In this document: positions 1-8,168 of the stretch, piece by piece
How the letters are laid out: every line of letters starts with the position of its first letter
How positions within the stretch are numbered: position 1 is the stretch's first letter
NCBI GenBank assembly: GCA_937927675.1
Contig: CALBSG010000161.1
Span: forward strand, 25,416 to 89,415
Length of the DNA: 64,000 nucleotides
Reading direction: 5' to 3'
From: an uncultured Paracoccaceae bacterium
Lineage (GTDB): Bacteria > Pseudomonadota > Alphaproteobacteria > Rhodobacterales > Rhodobacteraceae
Notes under the pieces: model-generated
Seen by the model: only the letters and a program-made list of their open reading frames with translations
Told to the model about the DNA's origin: nothing
Database searches by the model: none
Program-made: the position numbers and the translations under genes

Positions 1-249
1 CGAGGGGCCGACGGACAGGGTCAGAACCCCGCTGATCCCTTGGCCGGGTGTCGGGCTCCAGCCCAAGAGAATTCTTGTGCCGGGTTGGTCAAAGGTCACA
101 ACAGTGTCGCTGTCCCAACGGGCCTTGACCGGGTGGTCAAGCCAGTCAAGCAACAGTTTGTCGATTTCGCCGACCAATTTGGCGAAGTTCAGCGGTAGGC
201 ACTGGAAACAAAGCAACTGGGCAATAGTGCTAGATGAGAACGCTATCAT
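1..249 (-). CDS. conserved hypothetical protein, truncated by window edge
   Basis: A minus-strand frame opens with ATG at 249, preceded by GGAGA six bases upstream, and stays open for 83 codons to the left edge, so the C-terminal part is missing. The visible part begins MIAFSSSTIAQLLCFQCLPL and continues with a helix rich in Leu and Asp, then a predicted beta-rich stretch containing ILLGWSP. I do not recognise a named family or any catalytic motif. It is read away from the glnA terminator and so is probably not part of the glnBA transcript. Confidence rests on the good ribosome binding site and the uninterrupted frame. Confidence 0.6.
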   Translation of the reverse strand, partial: MIAFSSSTIAQLLCFQCLPLNFAKLVGEIDKLLLDWLDHPVKARWDSDTVVTFDQPGTRILLGWSPTPGQGISGVLTLSVGPS

Positions 250-323
250 GGCACATCTCCCTTTCTGGTTGTGCCAGCATTGCCCCTCAATTGTGCCGGG
301 TTTCAGGAGAGTTTAAGGAAATT

Positions 324-374
324 GCAGGGTATTGGTGGCCCTGCGTGAACAATATTCCGACATATTGCAGGGCG
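324..374 (+). repeat. intergenic hairpin plus ATATT...CATATTGCAGGGCG element (copy A)
   Basis: A six-base inverted repeat GCAGGG/CCCTGC (324-329 and 339-344) is followed by AATATTCCGACATATTGCAG (351-370). The right half, CATATTGCAGGGCG, recurs exactly at 40226-40239. It is the most diverged of four similar intergenic elements in this window (others near 4011, 23675 and 40191). Function unknown; it lies between two minus-strand genes. Confidence 0.4.
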
Positions 375-400
375 CTGGGTTGGCTGGGCATGGGCTGCAA

Positions 401-432
401 AACAAAAAGGCCGCCCCCAAAGGGACGGCCCA
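401..432 (-). terminator. Rho-independent terminator of glnA
   Basis: On the minus strand a GGCCGTCCC / GGGGGCGGCC stem with a short T-rich loop is followed directly by TTTTTGTTTT, the classic intrinsic terminator layout, 23 bases past the glnA stop codon. It ends the glnB-glnA transcript. Confidence 0.85.
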
Positions 433-454
433 TTTTCTGCGGTATTTCCTGTGC

Positions 455-1864
455 TTAGCAGGAGTAATACATCGCGTATTCCACCGGGTGCGGGGTGTGT
501 TCGTAGGCGTAAACCTCTTCCCACTTCAGCGCCATGTAGGCTTCCAGTTGCTCGCGGCTGAAAACGCCACCGGCCAAGAGGAAGTCCATGTCCTTTTCCA
601 GCGATTCCAGAGCTTCGCGGAGCGAGCCGCAAACGGTCGGGATTTCGGCCAGTTCTTCCGGCGGCAGGTCGTACAAGTCCTTGTCCGAAGCCGGGCCCGG
701 ATCGATCTTGTTCTTGATGCCGTCAAGGCCAGCCATCAGAAGCGCTGCGAAAGCCAGATAGGGGTTCGCCGACGGATCGGGGAAACGGGCCTCGACGCGC
801 TTGGCTTTCGGCGATTCCGTCCACGGAATACGAACCGCACCCGAACGGTTGCGGGCCGAGTAAGCCAACAGAACCGGGGCTTCAAAGCCGGGGATCAGAC
901 GCTTGTAGCTGTTGGTGCCGGGGTTGGTCAGGGCGTTCAGCGCCTTGGCATGCTTGATGATGCCGCCAATGAACCACAGCGCTTCTTGGCTCAGGTCCGC
1001 GTATTTGTCGCCTGCGAACAAGGGCTTGCCGCCCTTCCAGATCGACATGTTGACGTGCATCCCCGACCCGTTGTCGCCCTTCATGGGCTTGGGCATGAAG
1101 GTCACGGTCTTGCCATAGGCGTGGGCCACGTTGTGGATCACATATTTGTATTTCTGGATGTTGTCGGCCTGTTCGACCAGACCACCAAAAATCATGCCCA
1201 GTTCGTGCTGGCAGGTGGCAACCTCGTGGTGGTGCTTGTCCACCTTGATGCCCATGCGCTTCATGGTCGAGAGCATCTCGCCGCGCAGGTCTTGGGCTTC
1301 GTCAATCGGGTTCACAGGGAAATAGCCGCCCTTGTGGGCTGCACGGTGGCCCGAGTTGCCGCCTTCGAACACGGTGTCGGTGTTCCACGAGGCTGCTTCC
1401 GCGTCGATTTCATAGGAAACCTTGCGGGGGCTGACCGAATAACGCACGTCGTCGAAGATGAAGAATTCAGCTTCGGGGCCGCAGTAGAACGCATCGCCGA
1501 TGCCGGAGGAGGCAAGGTAGGCCTCGGCCTTCTTGGCAATCTGACGCGGGCAACGGTCATAGGCTTCGCCTGTGTCCGGCTCGACCACGTCGCAATGCAC
1601 GCAGAGGGTTTTCTCGGCGTAGAAGGGGTCCAGATAGACCGAGGTCGCGTCGGGCATCAGTTTCATGTCCGACTGGTCGATCGACTTCCAGCCCGCAATC
1701 GACGAGCCATCGAACATGAAGCCTTCTTCGAAGAAGTCTTCGTCGATGATGTCGACGATCAGCGTGACGTGCTGAAGTTTGCCTTTGGGATCGGTGAAGC
1801 GGACATCGACATACTCGATCTCCTCATCCTTGATCAGTTTCAGAGCTTTTTGAACTGCGCTCAT
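455..1864 (-). CDS. glnA: glutamine synthetase, type I (GlnA)
   Basis: Catalyses ATP-dependent glutamine formation from glutamate and ammonium, the main ammonium-assimilation step in the cytoplasm. The 469-residue length matches bacterial type I (dodecameric) enzymes. Visible motifs are DGSSIAGW near the N-terminus, CGPEAEFFIFDD (metal-binding glutamates), GSGMHVN, NRSGAVRIP and EARFPDPSANPYLA; DLYDLPPEE carries the adenylylation tyrosine, so GlnE-type control is expected. Two ATG codons are adjacent (1867 and 1864). The second is chosen because AAAGG lies seven bases ahead of it and related proteins begin MSAV. It lies 52 bases downstream of glnB on the same strand, so both are one transcription unit, with a terminator at 401-432. 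Confidence 0.97.
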   Translation of the reverse strand: MSAVQKALKLIKDEEIEYVDVRFTDPKGKLQHVTLIVDIIDEDFFEEGFMFDGSSIAGWKSIDQSDMKLMPDATSVYLDPFYAEKTLCVHCDVVEPDTGEAYDRCPRQIAKKAEAYLASSGIGDAFYCGPEAEFFIFDDVRYSVSPRKVSYEIDAEAASWNTDTVFEGGNSGHRAAHKGGYFPVNPIDEAQDLRGEMLSTMKRMGIKVDKHHHEVATCQHELGMIFGGLVEQADNIQKYKYVIHNVAHAYGKTVTFMPKPMKGDNGSGMHVNMSIWKGGKPLFAGDKYADLSQEALWFIGGIIKHAKALNALTNPGTNSYKRLIPGFEAPVLLAYSARNRSGAVRIPWTESPKAKRVEARFPDPSANPYLAFAALLMAGLDGIKNKIDPGPASDKDLYDLPPEELAEIPTVCGSLREALESLEKDMDFLLAGGVFSREQLEAYMALKWEEVYAYEHTPHPVEYAMYYSC

Positions 1865-1916
1865 CATGCTGCCTTTCGGTTCTCGGGTTTCGCTTTGGGC
1901 TTAGAGGGCCCGTTGA

Positions 1917-2255
1917 TTACACAGCATCATCACCGGTTTCACCGGTGCGGATGCGGATGGCTTGTTCTACAGGCGAGACAAAGATCTTGCCGTCGCCGAT
2001 CTTGTCGGTGCGGGCGGCGGCGATGATTGCCTCGATGGCGGTGTCGACCATGTCATCGGTCAGGACGACCTCGATCTTCACCTTGGGCAGAAAGTCGACG
2101 ACGTATTCGGCACCGCGATACAGTTCGGTATGGCCTTTTTGACGGCCAAAGCCCTTGACCTCGGTGACCGAAAGGCCCTGAATGCCAGCTTCCTGAAGGG
2201 CTTCCTTCACCTCGTCCAGCTTGAAGGGCTTGATGATCGCTTCGATCTTCTTCAC
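1917..2255 (-). CDS. glnB: nitrogen regulatory protein P-II (GlnB)
   Basis: Small trimeric signal-transduction protein that senses 2-oxoglutarate, ATP/ADP and glutamine and controls GS adenylylation and NtrB/NtrC. The frame is open back to 2288, but KKIEAIIKPFKLDEVKEAL is the true family N-terminus. A GTG codon at 2255-2253, with GGGGAG eight bases upstream, gives exactly the usual 112 residues. The T-loop (GHTELYRGAEYVVDFLPK) carries the uridylylation tyrosine, and the C-terminal VRTGE-like segment (IRIRTGETGDDAV) is present. Immediately upstream of glnA, the common alphaproteobacterial order. The GTG start may limit expression relative to glnA. Confidence 0.95.
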   Translation of the reverse strand: MKKIEAIIKPFKLDEVKEALQEAGIQGLSVTEVKGFGRQKGHTELYRGAEYVVDFLPKVKIEVVLTDDMVDTAIEAIIAAARTDKIGDGKIFVSPVEQAIRIRTGETGDDAV

Positions 2256-2360
2256 CTGACGACTCCCCGCTTTTGGTCCTGCCGTCATTCATCACTTCCC
2301 GAGGGCGGGGACAATTGGCTAGGCTGTCGGCAGGGCCATGCGCCGCAGCTTTTCCGGGCG

Positions 2361-2379
2361 TGCGCCTAAATTTTGTGCA
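2361..2379. promoter_or_regulatory. possible NtrC-type dyad in the glnB/nnr intergenic region
   Basis: TGCGCCTAAATTTTGTGCA has dyad symmetry (TGCRC, nine-base AT-rich spacer, GYGCA) and sits about 105 bases upstream of the glnB start, where an NtrC activator site would be expected. The spacer is two bases longer than the enteric NtrC consensus, and no convincing -24/-12 sigma-54 promoter was found, so this is tentative. Confidence 0.25.
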
Positions 2380-2423
2380 AATGGCCGCGAATTTGAGCGG
2401 ATTGCGAAAAGGTTGCCTGCAAA

Positions 2424-4010
2424 ATGACCGAACTGCTCACCACCGCCCAAATGCGCAGCCTTGAACAGGCCGCGATTGCCAGCGGTGAAGTGACCGGGCT
2501 GGAGCTGATGGAACGCGCCGGAAAGGGTGTGGTGGAGGCGATTTTCGAGGAATGGCCGGAGCTGCGCGCCACCTCCCACCGCGCGGTCGTCCTGTGCGGC
2601 CCCGGCAACAACGGCGGCGACGGATTCGTCGTGGCGCGGCTGTTGAAAGAGTGGGGCTGGCAGGTGGAGGTGTTCCTCTATGGCGACCCCGAAAAGATGC
2701 CGCCAGATGCAAGGGTGAATTATCAGCGGTGGTGCGAGATGGGGGATGTGGCGCCCTTCGCCACGCTGACCGCCGCCGTCGACGCGCAGTCCAGACCGCC
2801 GGCAGATGTAACTGTTGACGCCGTATTCGGCATCGGCCTGTCGCGCCCGCTGCCCGAAGATGTGCGCGGGGTCTTCTGCAATCGCGTTATGAGCCAGCTT
2901 TCGGGGCCGGTCGTGGCCGTCGACGTGCCATCGGGGCTCTGCGCCGACAGTGGCCGCCCGCTGGAACCCCAGAGTGATCGCACGGAATGCAGGGACGCTG
3001 CGCGCGATGGATTTGTGGTTCAGGCCAGCCTGACGGTGACGTTTTACAGCCTGAAGCCCGGACATCTGCTGCAGGATGGCCCGCGCCATTGCGGGAAAGT
3101 CGTGGTGGCCGATATCGGCCTTGAACAGCAGGGCCAGACCCAGATGCGCCTGACTGCCGGTCATGTCGGCACACTTGGAAAGCGGCGAGAGACACACAAA
3201 TACACCCACGGCTACGCGCTGATCGTCTCTGGCGATCACGGGCGCGCCGGGGCGGCGCGTCTTGCCGCGCGGGGGGCGCTGCGGATTGGCGCAGGGCTGG
3301 TGACGCTGGCCAGCCCGCCCGCCGCCATGGCCGAGAATGCCGCGCGGCTGGATGCCATCATGCTGCGTGCGGTGGCGAGTGGCGCTGGATTGGCAGAGGT
3401 TTTACAGGACAAAAGGATCAACGCCCTCTGCCTCGGGCCGGGGATGGGGACAGACGCGCGAGAGGCGGCGCTGTTGGAGGAGGCGCTGCGACATCGCGCG
3501 GATGCCCGCCCCATGGTGCTGGATGCTGACGCCCTCACCATCCTGTCCCAACACCCCGACCTGTTTGCCCGGTTGCAGGACGATTGCATCCTCACCCCCC
3601 ACGCCGGGGAATTCGCCCGCCTATTCCCTGACATCGCAGAAAAACTAGCCGCCCCCGCGACCTGTGGCCCCGCCTATTCCAAGGTCGACGCCACCCGCGA
3701 GGCCGCCGCGCGGGCGGGCTGCGTGGTGCTTTACAAAGGCCCCGATACAGTGATCGCCGATCCGACGGGCCACGCTGCCATCAATGCCGCCGTCTATGAC
3801 CGCGCCGCCCCGTGGTTGGCCACAGCCGGATCGGGCGATGTGCTGGCAGGCTTCATCACCGGGCTGCTGGCGCGCGGGTTTTCCCCTATCGAGGCGGCCT
3901 GCACAGGCGCATGGCTGCATGTAGAGGCGGCGCGCAGTTTCGGTCCGGGGCTGATCGCCGAAGACCTGCCCGAAGAAGTACCACGGGTCTTTCGGTCAAT
4001 GGGCCTGTGA
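2424..4010 (+). CDS. nnr: bifunctional NAD(P)HX epimerase / ADP-dependent NAD(P)HX dehydratase
   Basis: Repairs hydrated NAD(P)H: the N-terminal YjeF_N domain (about residues 1-215) interconverts R- and S-NAD(P)HX, and the C-terminal ribokinase-like domain (about 225-528) dehydrates the S form using ADP. The epimerase motif GPGNNGGDGFVVAR lies near residue 52. The kinase-fold half shows GPGMG, LDADALT, TPHAGEFARL and the GSGDVLAG anion-hole motif. At 528 residues it has the usual length of the fused enzyme. It is divergent from glnB; an AAAAGG stretch eleven bases before the ATG is the likely ribosome binding site. A hairpin/repeat element (4011-4050) follows the stop. Confidence 0.95.
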   Translation: MTELLTTAQMRSLEQAAIASGEVTGLELMERAGKGVVEAIFEEWPELRATSHRAVVLCGPGNNGGDGFVVARLLKEWGWQVEVFLYGDPEKMPPDARVNYQRWCEMGDVAPFATLTAAVDAQSRPPADVTVDAVFGIGLSRPLPEDVRGVFCNRVMSQLSGPVVAVDVPSGLCADSGRPLEPQSDRTECRDAARDGFVVQASLTVTFYSLKPGHLLQDGPRHCGKVVVADIGLEQQGQTQMRLTAGHVGTLGKRRETHKYTHGYALIVSGDHGRAGAARLAARGALRIGAGLVTLASPPAAMAENAARLDAIMLRAVASGAGLAEVLQDKRINALCLGPGMGTDAREAALLEEALRHRADARPMVLDADALTILSQHPDLFARLQDDCILTPHAGEFARLFPDIAEKLAAPATCGPAYSKVDATREAAARAGCVVLYKGPDTVIADPTGHAAINAAVYDRAAPWLATAGSGDVLAGFITGLLARGFSPIEAACTGAWLHVEAARSFGPGLIAEDLPEEVPRVFRSMGL

Positions 4011-4050
4011 TTTCATCTTACCCAAAATACTCCCCGCGGAGCGTCCGCGG
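4011..4050 (-). repeat. hairpin + GGAGTATTTTGGGTAAGATG element (copy B)
   Basis: On the minus strand a perfect seven-base stem CCGCGGA/TCCGCGG (loop CGC) is followed by GGGGAGTATTTTGGGTAAGA. It has the same architecture as the elements at 23675 and 40191: a strong hairpin, then an AT-rich GGATATTT-like core, then ATTGAAG/ATGAA. It lies between the convergent nnr and exonuclease III genes. Confidence 0.5.
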
Positions 4051-4100
4051 CAGGCCGCAAGTGCCTCCGGCGCGGAGATTGGGGCCAGATTGACTGCAGG

Positions 4101-4880
4101 TCAGGCGTCAAGCTCAATCCAGATCGGCACATGATCCGAAGGCTTGTCGCCGGCGCGCACCTGTTTGTCGATTTGGACGTCGCGCAGCAGATCGGCGGCT
4201 TGGGCCGACAAGAGCAGGTGGTCGATGCGGATGCCGTTGTTGCGCTCCCACGCGCCGGCTTGATAATCCCAAAACGTATATTGGCCGGGGGCGGCATTGC
4301 GGGCGCGGAAGGCGTCGGTCAGGCCAAGCGCCAAAAGACGGCGGAAGGCAGCGCGCGAGGCGGGCAGGGCCAGCGCATCTGTGGTCCAAAGGTCGGGCCG
4401 GGCGGCGTCGGCGTCTTGCGGGATGACGTTGTAATCGCCACAAAAGACGGTCGGATCTTCCAGCGCCAAAAGGGCGCGGGCGCGTGTCTCCATCCGGGCC
4501 ATCCAGGCCAGTTTGTAGTCATATTTCGGCCCCGGCGCGGGGTTGCCGTTGGGCAGATACAGCCCACAGACCCGCACCGCGCGTTTGCCGATCACCGTGG
4601 CCTCGATCCAGCGGGCCTGTTCGTCGCTGTCATCACCGGGCAGACCGCGGGTGACGTCTTCCAACGGCAGTTTCGACAGGATCGCCACGCCGTTAAAGCT
4701 TTTCTGCCCATGGGTTTCGACGCGGTAGCCCATAGCCTCGAACATCTCGCGCGGGAAACCCTCATCCACCGATTTGATCTCTTGCAGGCAGACCACATCG
4801 GGCTGGGCCGCCGCCAGCCAAGCGGGCAGCGCCTCGATCCGGGCTTTGATGCCGTTGATGTTGAAGGTGGCGAGTTTCAT
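4101..4880 (-). CDS. xth: exodeoxyribonuclease III (AP endonuclease family 1)
   Basis: DNA repair enzyme with AP-endonuclease and 3'-5' exonuclease activity. The 259-residue protein has all conserved exonuclease III/APE1 motifs: KLATFNINGIKAR, CLQEIK (metal-binding Glu), FNGVAILSK, GLYLPNG, FCGDYNV (Asp/Asn), NNGIRIDHLL and the C-terminal SDHVPI with the catalytic His. The start is the only sensible Met. Convergent with nnr; followed on the same strand, after 52 bases upstream, by the ErpA-type gene, so the two may be co-transcribed from the promoter ahead of erpA. Confidence 0.96.
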   Translation of the reverse strand: MKLATFNINGIKARIEALPAWLAAAQPDVVCLQEIKSVDEGFPREMFEAMGYRVETHGQKSFNGVAILSKLPLEDVTRGLPGDDSDEQARWIEATVIGKRAVRVCGLYLPNGNPAPGPKYDYKLAWMARMETRARALLALEDPTVFCGDYNVIPQDADAARPDLWTTDALALPASRAAFRRLLALGLTDAFRARNAAPGQYTFWDYQAGAWERNNGIRIDHLLLSAQAADLLRDVQIDKQVRAGDKPSDHVPIWIELDA

Positions 4881-4932
4881 GGCGCTGCTCCGTTTCGGCG
4901 GAGCCTAAGCGTCGGCCAGAGCCCCGGCAAGG

Positions 4933-5274
4933 TCAGATCGAAAACGAGGTGCCGCAGCCACAAGAGGAGGAGGCATTGGGGTTTTCGATCACAAAGCGCG
5001 CGCCGATCAGGTCTTCGGAAAAATCCACCACGGCATTTGCCAGAAACGGCAGCGAGACGGGATCGACCAGCACTTTATGGCCGGATCTCTCGATCACCAG
5101 ATCATCGGCAGCGGGGGTGTCCAGCCGGATGTCATACTGAAAGCCCGAACACCCGCCGCCCAAAACGCCAACGCGCAGCGCTTTGGACTCGCCCGTCAAC
5201 TCGGCGATTTCGGCAAGCCGAACAAAAGCGCGGTCCGTGACGCGCGGATGAGAGGCGTCTGGCGGCAGGTTCAT
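4933..5274 (-). CDS. erpA: A-type iron-sulfur carrier (ErpA/IscA/HesB family)
   Basis: Accepts and delivers Fe-S clusters to apo-enzymes. The 113-residue protein shows the HesB/IscA signature: a conserved Cys in GGGCSGFQYDI and the C-terminal pair in SSCGCGTSFSI, the three cluster-ligating cysteines, and the VDPVSLPFLANAVVDF segment. ErpA is the best fit among A-type carriers, although IscA and SufA cannot be excluded from sequence alone; no isc or suf genes are in the window. Divergent from the dGTPase-like gene, 72 bases away. Confidence 0.9.
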   Translation of the reverse strand: MNLPPDASHPRVTDRAFVRLAEIAELTGESKALRVGVLGGGCSGFQYDIRLDTPAADDLVIERSGHKVLVDPVSLPFLANAVVDFSEDLIGARFVIENPNASSSCGCGTSFSI

Positions 5275-5346
5275 GGTTCATTCCCGTTCTAATCCCGTAG
5301 GAAGAATATAGGGTAGGCAGAAGACCTGAACAAGAACGGCCCTTGA

Positions 5347-6513
5347 ATGTCCTTTGCCCCCTATGCCTGCCTGCCTGATGCCTCACGTGGGCGGCTCTAT
5401 CCTGAAAGCATGTCGTCGTTCCGCAGCCCCTATCAGCGCGACCGCGACCGGATCATCCATTCCAGCGCTTTCCGGCGGCTGAAGCACAAGACGCAGGTCT
5501 TTGTCGAACATGAGGGCGATTATTATCGCACCCGCCTGACCCATTCGATCGAGGTGGCGCAGGTCGCGCGCACCATCTCGGGGGTATTGGGGCTGAACAC
5601 CGATCTCGCGGAATGCATCGCGCTGGCGCATGATCTGGGCCATACGCCCTTTGGCCATACTGGCGAGGATGCGCTTGCGGCGCTGATGGCACCCTATGGT
5701 GGGTTTGACCACAACGCCCAAGCGCTCCGGATCGTGACACGGCTGGAGCGGCACTATGCCGATTTTGACGGGCTGAACCTGACCTGGGAAAGCCTTGAAG
5801 GCATTGCCAAGCACAATGGTCCGGTCATTGGCCCGAATGCGGATGAAAAGCATGCCGGTCCCTTGCCCTATGCTTTGGCCGAGGTGAACGCGCTGTGGGA
5901 TCTGGAGTTGCACACCCATGCCAGCGCCGAGGCGCAGGTGGCCGCGATTGCCGATGATGTCGCCTATAGCCATCACGACCTGCACGATGGCTTGCGCAGC
6001 GGTCTTTTTACCGAAGAAGACCTGATGCAACTGCCCGTCACCGGCCCCGCTTTTGCCGAGGTGGACCGGCTTTATCCCGGTCTTGAAAAGATGCGGCGGC
6101 GGCATGAAGCGCTGCGGCGGGTCTTTGGCCGCATGGTCGAAGATGTGATCGCCGTGGCCCAAGGGCGGCTGGACGCCGCGCGTCCGCAGTCGGTGGACGA
6201 GATTCGCATGATGGGCACGACGATCATCCGGTTTTCAAAGCCGCTCTATCAAGAACTGAAGGCGATCCGTAGTTTCCTGTTCACCCGGATGTATCGCGCG
6301 CCTTCGGTTGTGATGATGCGGGCCGAGGTGACAAAGGTGGTCAACGGGCTTTTCCCGCTGTTCCTGTCGCGACCTGAACTCTTGCCCGCGGAATGGCGGC
6401 ACGACGTCGAGGCGGCGAAGGATGACACCGATCTGGCCCGGATGGTGGCCGATTATGTCTCGGGCATGACCGACCGCTTTGCGCTGCAAGAGGGGCAGCG
6501 TCTGTTAGGTTAA
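5347..6513 (+). CDS. dgt: deoxyguanosinetriphosphate triphosphohydrolase-like protein
   Basis: HD-domain nucleotide hydrolase, expected to cleave dNTPs to nucleoside and triphosphate. The metal-binding HD motif is visible: HSIEVAQVARTI (first His), ALAHDLGHTPFGH (His-Asp plus extra His) and DDVAYSHHDL (distal Asp). The 388-residue length and N-terminal SSFRSPYQRDRDRIIHSSAFRRLKHKTQVF match the dGTPase-like type 2 subfamily common in alphaproteobacteria. The start at 5347 follows a weak Shine-Dalgarno; an internal Met in the same frame (5410) is possible but would remove a conserved-looking N-terminal segment. Its stop overlaps the convergent ankyrin gene by nine bases. Confidence 0.92.
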   Translation: MSFAPYACLPDASRGRLYPESMSSFRSPYQRDRDRIIHSSAFRRLKHKTQVFVEHEGDYYRTRLTHSIEVAQVARTISGVLGLNTDLAECIALAHDLGHTPFGHTGEDALAALMAPYGGFDHNAQALRIVTRLERHYADFDGLNLTWESLEGIAKHNGPVIGPNADEKHAGPLPYALAEVNALWDLELHTHASAEAQVAAIADDVAYSHHDLHDGLRSGLFTEEDLMQLPVTGPAFAEVDRLYPGLEKMRRRHEALRRVFGRMVEDVIAVAQGRLDAARPQSVDEIRMMGTTIIRFSKPLYQELKAIRSFLFTRMYRAPSVVMMRAEVTKVVNGLFPLFLSRPELLPAEWRHDVEAAKDDTDLARMVADYVSGMTDRFALQEGQRLLG

Positions 6514-6945
6514 GGCCAGTCCCGCATCGCGGGCGAGGTCGGACAAGACCGCACCTGTCAGGGTGCGGGCTTGCAAGGTTGCCCCTTTGGCCAGCAGCGC
6601 TTGGGCCATGGCGGGGCAATCGGCCAGATGGTCATCCATCTCATCGGCAAGGGCGGCGCGTTGGATCAGGGCTTCCAGCGGCAGGCGGCCGCCGCGGTCG
6701 GGGGCGGTTGGGCTGGCACCGTGACGCAAGAACCATTCGACCGCCGCAGCGCTGCCGCTTTCCAGCGCGATAAAAAACCACGGATTGCCCTGCCCATCCG
6801 TCGCTTGGGCAAAGCCCGGCCCTTGGGCATTCAGGGCGGGCAAGTCGCCGGTCATCAGCGCTTCGATCAACGCTTCGGCGGTCTCCGCTGCCGCTTTGCG
6901 CCGGGGAAGGGCGCGCAGGGCGACCCGCAGGATCAGCCCGGCCAT
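6505..6945 (-). CDS. ankyrin-repeat domain protein
   Basis: A 146-residue cytoplasmic protein with degenerate ankyrin repeats: PWFFIALESGSAAAVEWFLRHGASPTAPDRGGRLPLEALI is a recognisable 33-residue-type repeat, followed by a second partial one (AQALLAKGATLQARTLTGAVLSDLA). Such repeats usually mediate protein-protein contacts; no enzymatic motif is present. The Met at 6945 (MAGLILRVALRALPRRK) is chosen, because longer versions of the frame run back toward dsbB and have arginine-rich, unlikely sequence. Only 35 bases separate it from dsbB on the same strand, suggesting co-transcription. The partner is unknown. Confidence 0.75.
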   Translation of the reverse strand: MAGLILRVALRALPRRKAAAETAEALIEALMTGDLPALNAQGPGFAQATDGQGNPWFFIALESGSAAAVEWFLRHGASPTAPDRGGRLPLEALIQRAALADEMDDHLADCPAMAQALLAKGATLQARTLTGAVLSDLARDAGLALT

Positions 6946-6980
6946 AAAGCGGGCGCGGGCGAACCGGCTTGCCACGCGCG

Positions 6981-7442
6981 TCAGGCCTTGCGGGCGACCA
7001 GCGCCCAAAGCCCGGCCACGGCGGTGGAGGAGATCACGTTCCAGCCCGGCATGGAAATGCCCAACAAGGACCATGCCACCTTGTCACAGGCGGCTGGCGC
7101 GCCGACGTTGACGTCAGTGTTCAAAAGATCGCCCGCAGAGACACCCGCCAAGGTGTTGACGCTGCATTGCAACAGCCCTTCCCACCAGCCTTGCTCAACC
7201 CCGACATGGAACACACCAACCCCGGCCGAGGTCAGCGCGGCCAAGCCCGCAAGCGCGGCCAGCGCCCCATTCTGGCGCCACAGAAAGGCCGCCGCAAAGA
7301 TCAGCGCCACCACATGCGGCCAACGCTGCCAGATGCACAGCACACAAGGCGCCAGCCCGCCGATATATTGAAAGGCCAGTGCGCCGAGCAAAAGCCCGAC
7401 AGACCCGGCGGCGGCAAGAAGGGCAAGCGTGGTGCGCGACAT
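6981..7442 (-). CDS. dsbB: disulfide bond formation protein B (DsbB-like)
   Basis: Inner-membrane enzyme that reoxidises DsbA and passes electrons to quinone. The 153-residue protein has four hydrophobic segments, the CxxC pair in GGLAPCVLCIWQRWPH after the first membrane segment, and the second redox Cys pair on the later periplasmic loop (LLQCSVNTLAG ... GAPAACDKVAW). The Arg after CxxC, needed for quinone interaction, is present (WQRW). The start is the ATG at 7442, since the upstream extension is not hydrophobic and overlaps the neighbouring gene. It sits eight bases after the YqaA-like gene and before the ankyrin gene on the same strand, probably one operon. Confidence 0.93.
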   Translation of the reverse strand: MSRTTLALLAAAGSVGLLLGALAFQYIGGLAPCVLCIWQRWPHVVALIFAAAFLWRQNGALAALAGLAALTSAGVGVFHVGVEQGWWEGLLQCSVNTLAGVSAGDLLNTDVNVGAPAACDKVAWSLLGISMPGWNVISSTAVAGLWALVARKA

Positions 7443-7450
7443 GTTCGGCC

Positions 7451-8035
7451 TCAAATAAATTTTACCGTAACCCAGATTACGGCAAGGGCGGCAAGCAGCC
7501 CTCCGGCAATCAGGGTGAAGCGGCGTTCGATGAACTCTGCCATCGGCTTGCCATAACGCTGCAAGACCCAAGCGAGCAGGAAGAATCGCCCTCCACGGGC
7601 GACGATGGCAGAGAGGATGAACAAAGTCAGGTCAAACGACACCAGCCCTGACAGGATTGTGACCACCTTCATCGGCGGCAGATGCGAAAAACCAGAGGTG
7701 ACCAGCAAAAGCAGAATCGTTCCGGTGCCCGTGGCGTCTTTCAGCGCCTCGAATGCGTCCATCTTGCCGTAGAATTGCAAGAGCGGTGCGGCAATCAGGT
7801 CAAAGGCGTAATGCCCGATCAGCCAGCCAAAGATGCCGCCCAGAACCGAGGTCACACTGGCAATCAGCGCAAGGCGGTAGGCGGTTTCAGGGCGGGCCAG
7901 CACCATCGGCACAAACAACACATCCGCCGGAATCGGAAAAACCGAGCTTTCGACGAAAGACACCACCCCAAGGGCCTTGGCGGCGTGGCGCGACGCCGCC
8001 CAACGCAGCGTCCAGTCATAAAGCCTGCGGAACAT
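7451..8035 (-). CDS. YqaA family inner-membrane protein (VTT/DedA-like)
   Basis: A 194-residue membrane protein with four to five hydrophobic segments. The N-terminal FVESSVFPIPADVLFVPMVLARPE is the characteristic re-entrant loop of YqaA/DedA (SNARE-associated VTT) proteins, and the GGIFGWLIGHYAFD segment is also typical. Family members act in membrane homeostasis and lipid flipping; the substrate here is unknown. The Met at 8035 (MFRRLYDWTLRW) starts the conserved part; the earlier Met is arginine/lysine-rich and lies in the divergent promoter region. Directly upstream of dsbB (eight-base gap). Confidence 0.88.
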   Translation of the reverse strand: MFRRLYDWTLRWAASRHAAKALGVVSFVESSVFPIPADVLFVPMVLARPETAYRLALIASVTSVLGGIFGWLIGHYAFDLIAAPLLQFYGKMDAFEALKDATGTGTILLLLVTSGFSHLPPMKVVTILSGLVSFDLTLFILSAIVARGGRFFLLAWVLQRYGKPMAEFIERRFTLIAGGLLAALAVIWVTVKFI

Positions 8036-8168
8036 CGGTTTGGCCTTTCGCTGTTTGGCCCCATTGGCCATGCGCGACGGCAAAGGTCAAGCCGGGGACG
8101 GGGATGGGCGATTGCAACCTCAACTGGCAAAGGTATGATCGGGGGGTATTGGTTTTGGGGGACGAGTG

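Noticed and set aside
332..2026. Long plus-strand frame across glnA
   Set aside because: Antisense shadow of glnA, whose motifs are all present on the minus strand; no ribosome binding site and unnatural composition.
2256..2288. Longer GlnB start at ATG 2288
   Set aside because: It adds eleven residues not found in P-II proteins; the GTG at 2255 with GGGGAG upstream gives the standard 112-residue protein.
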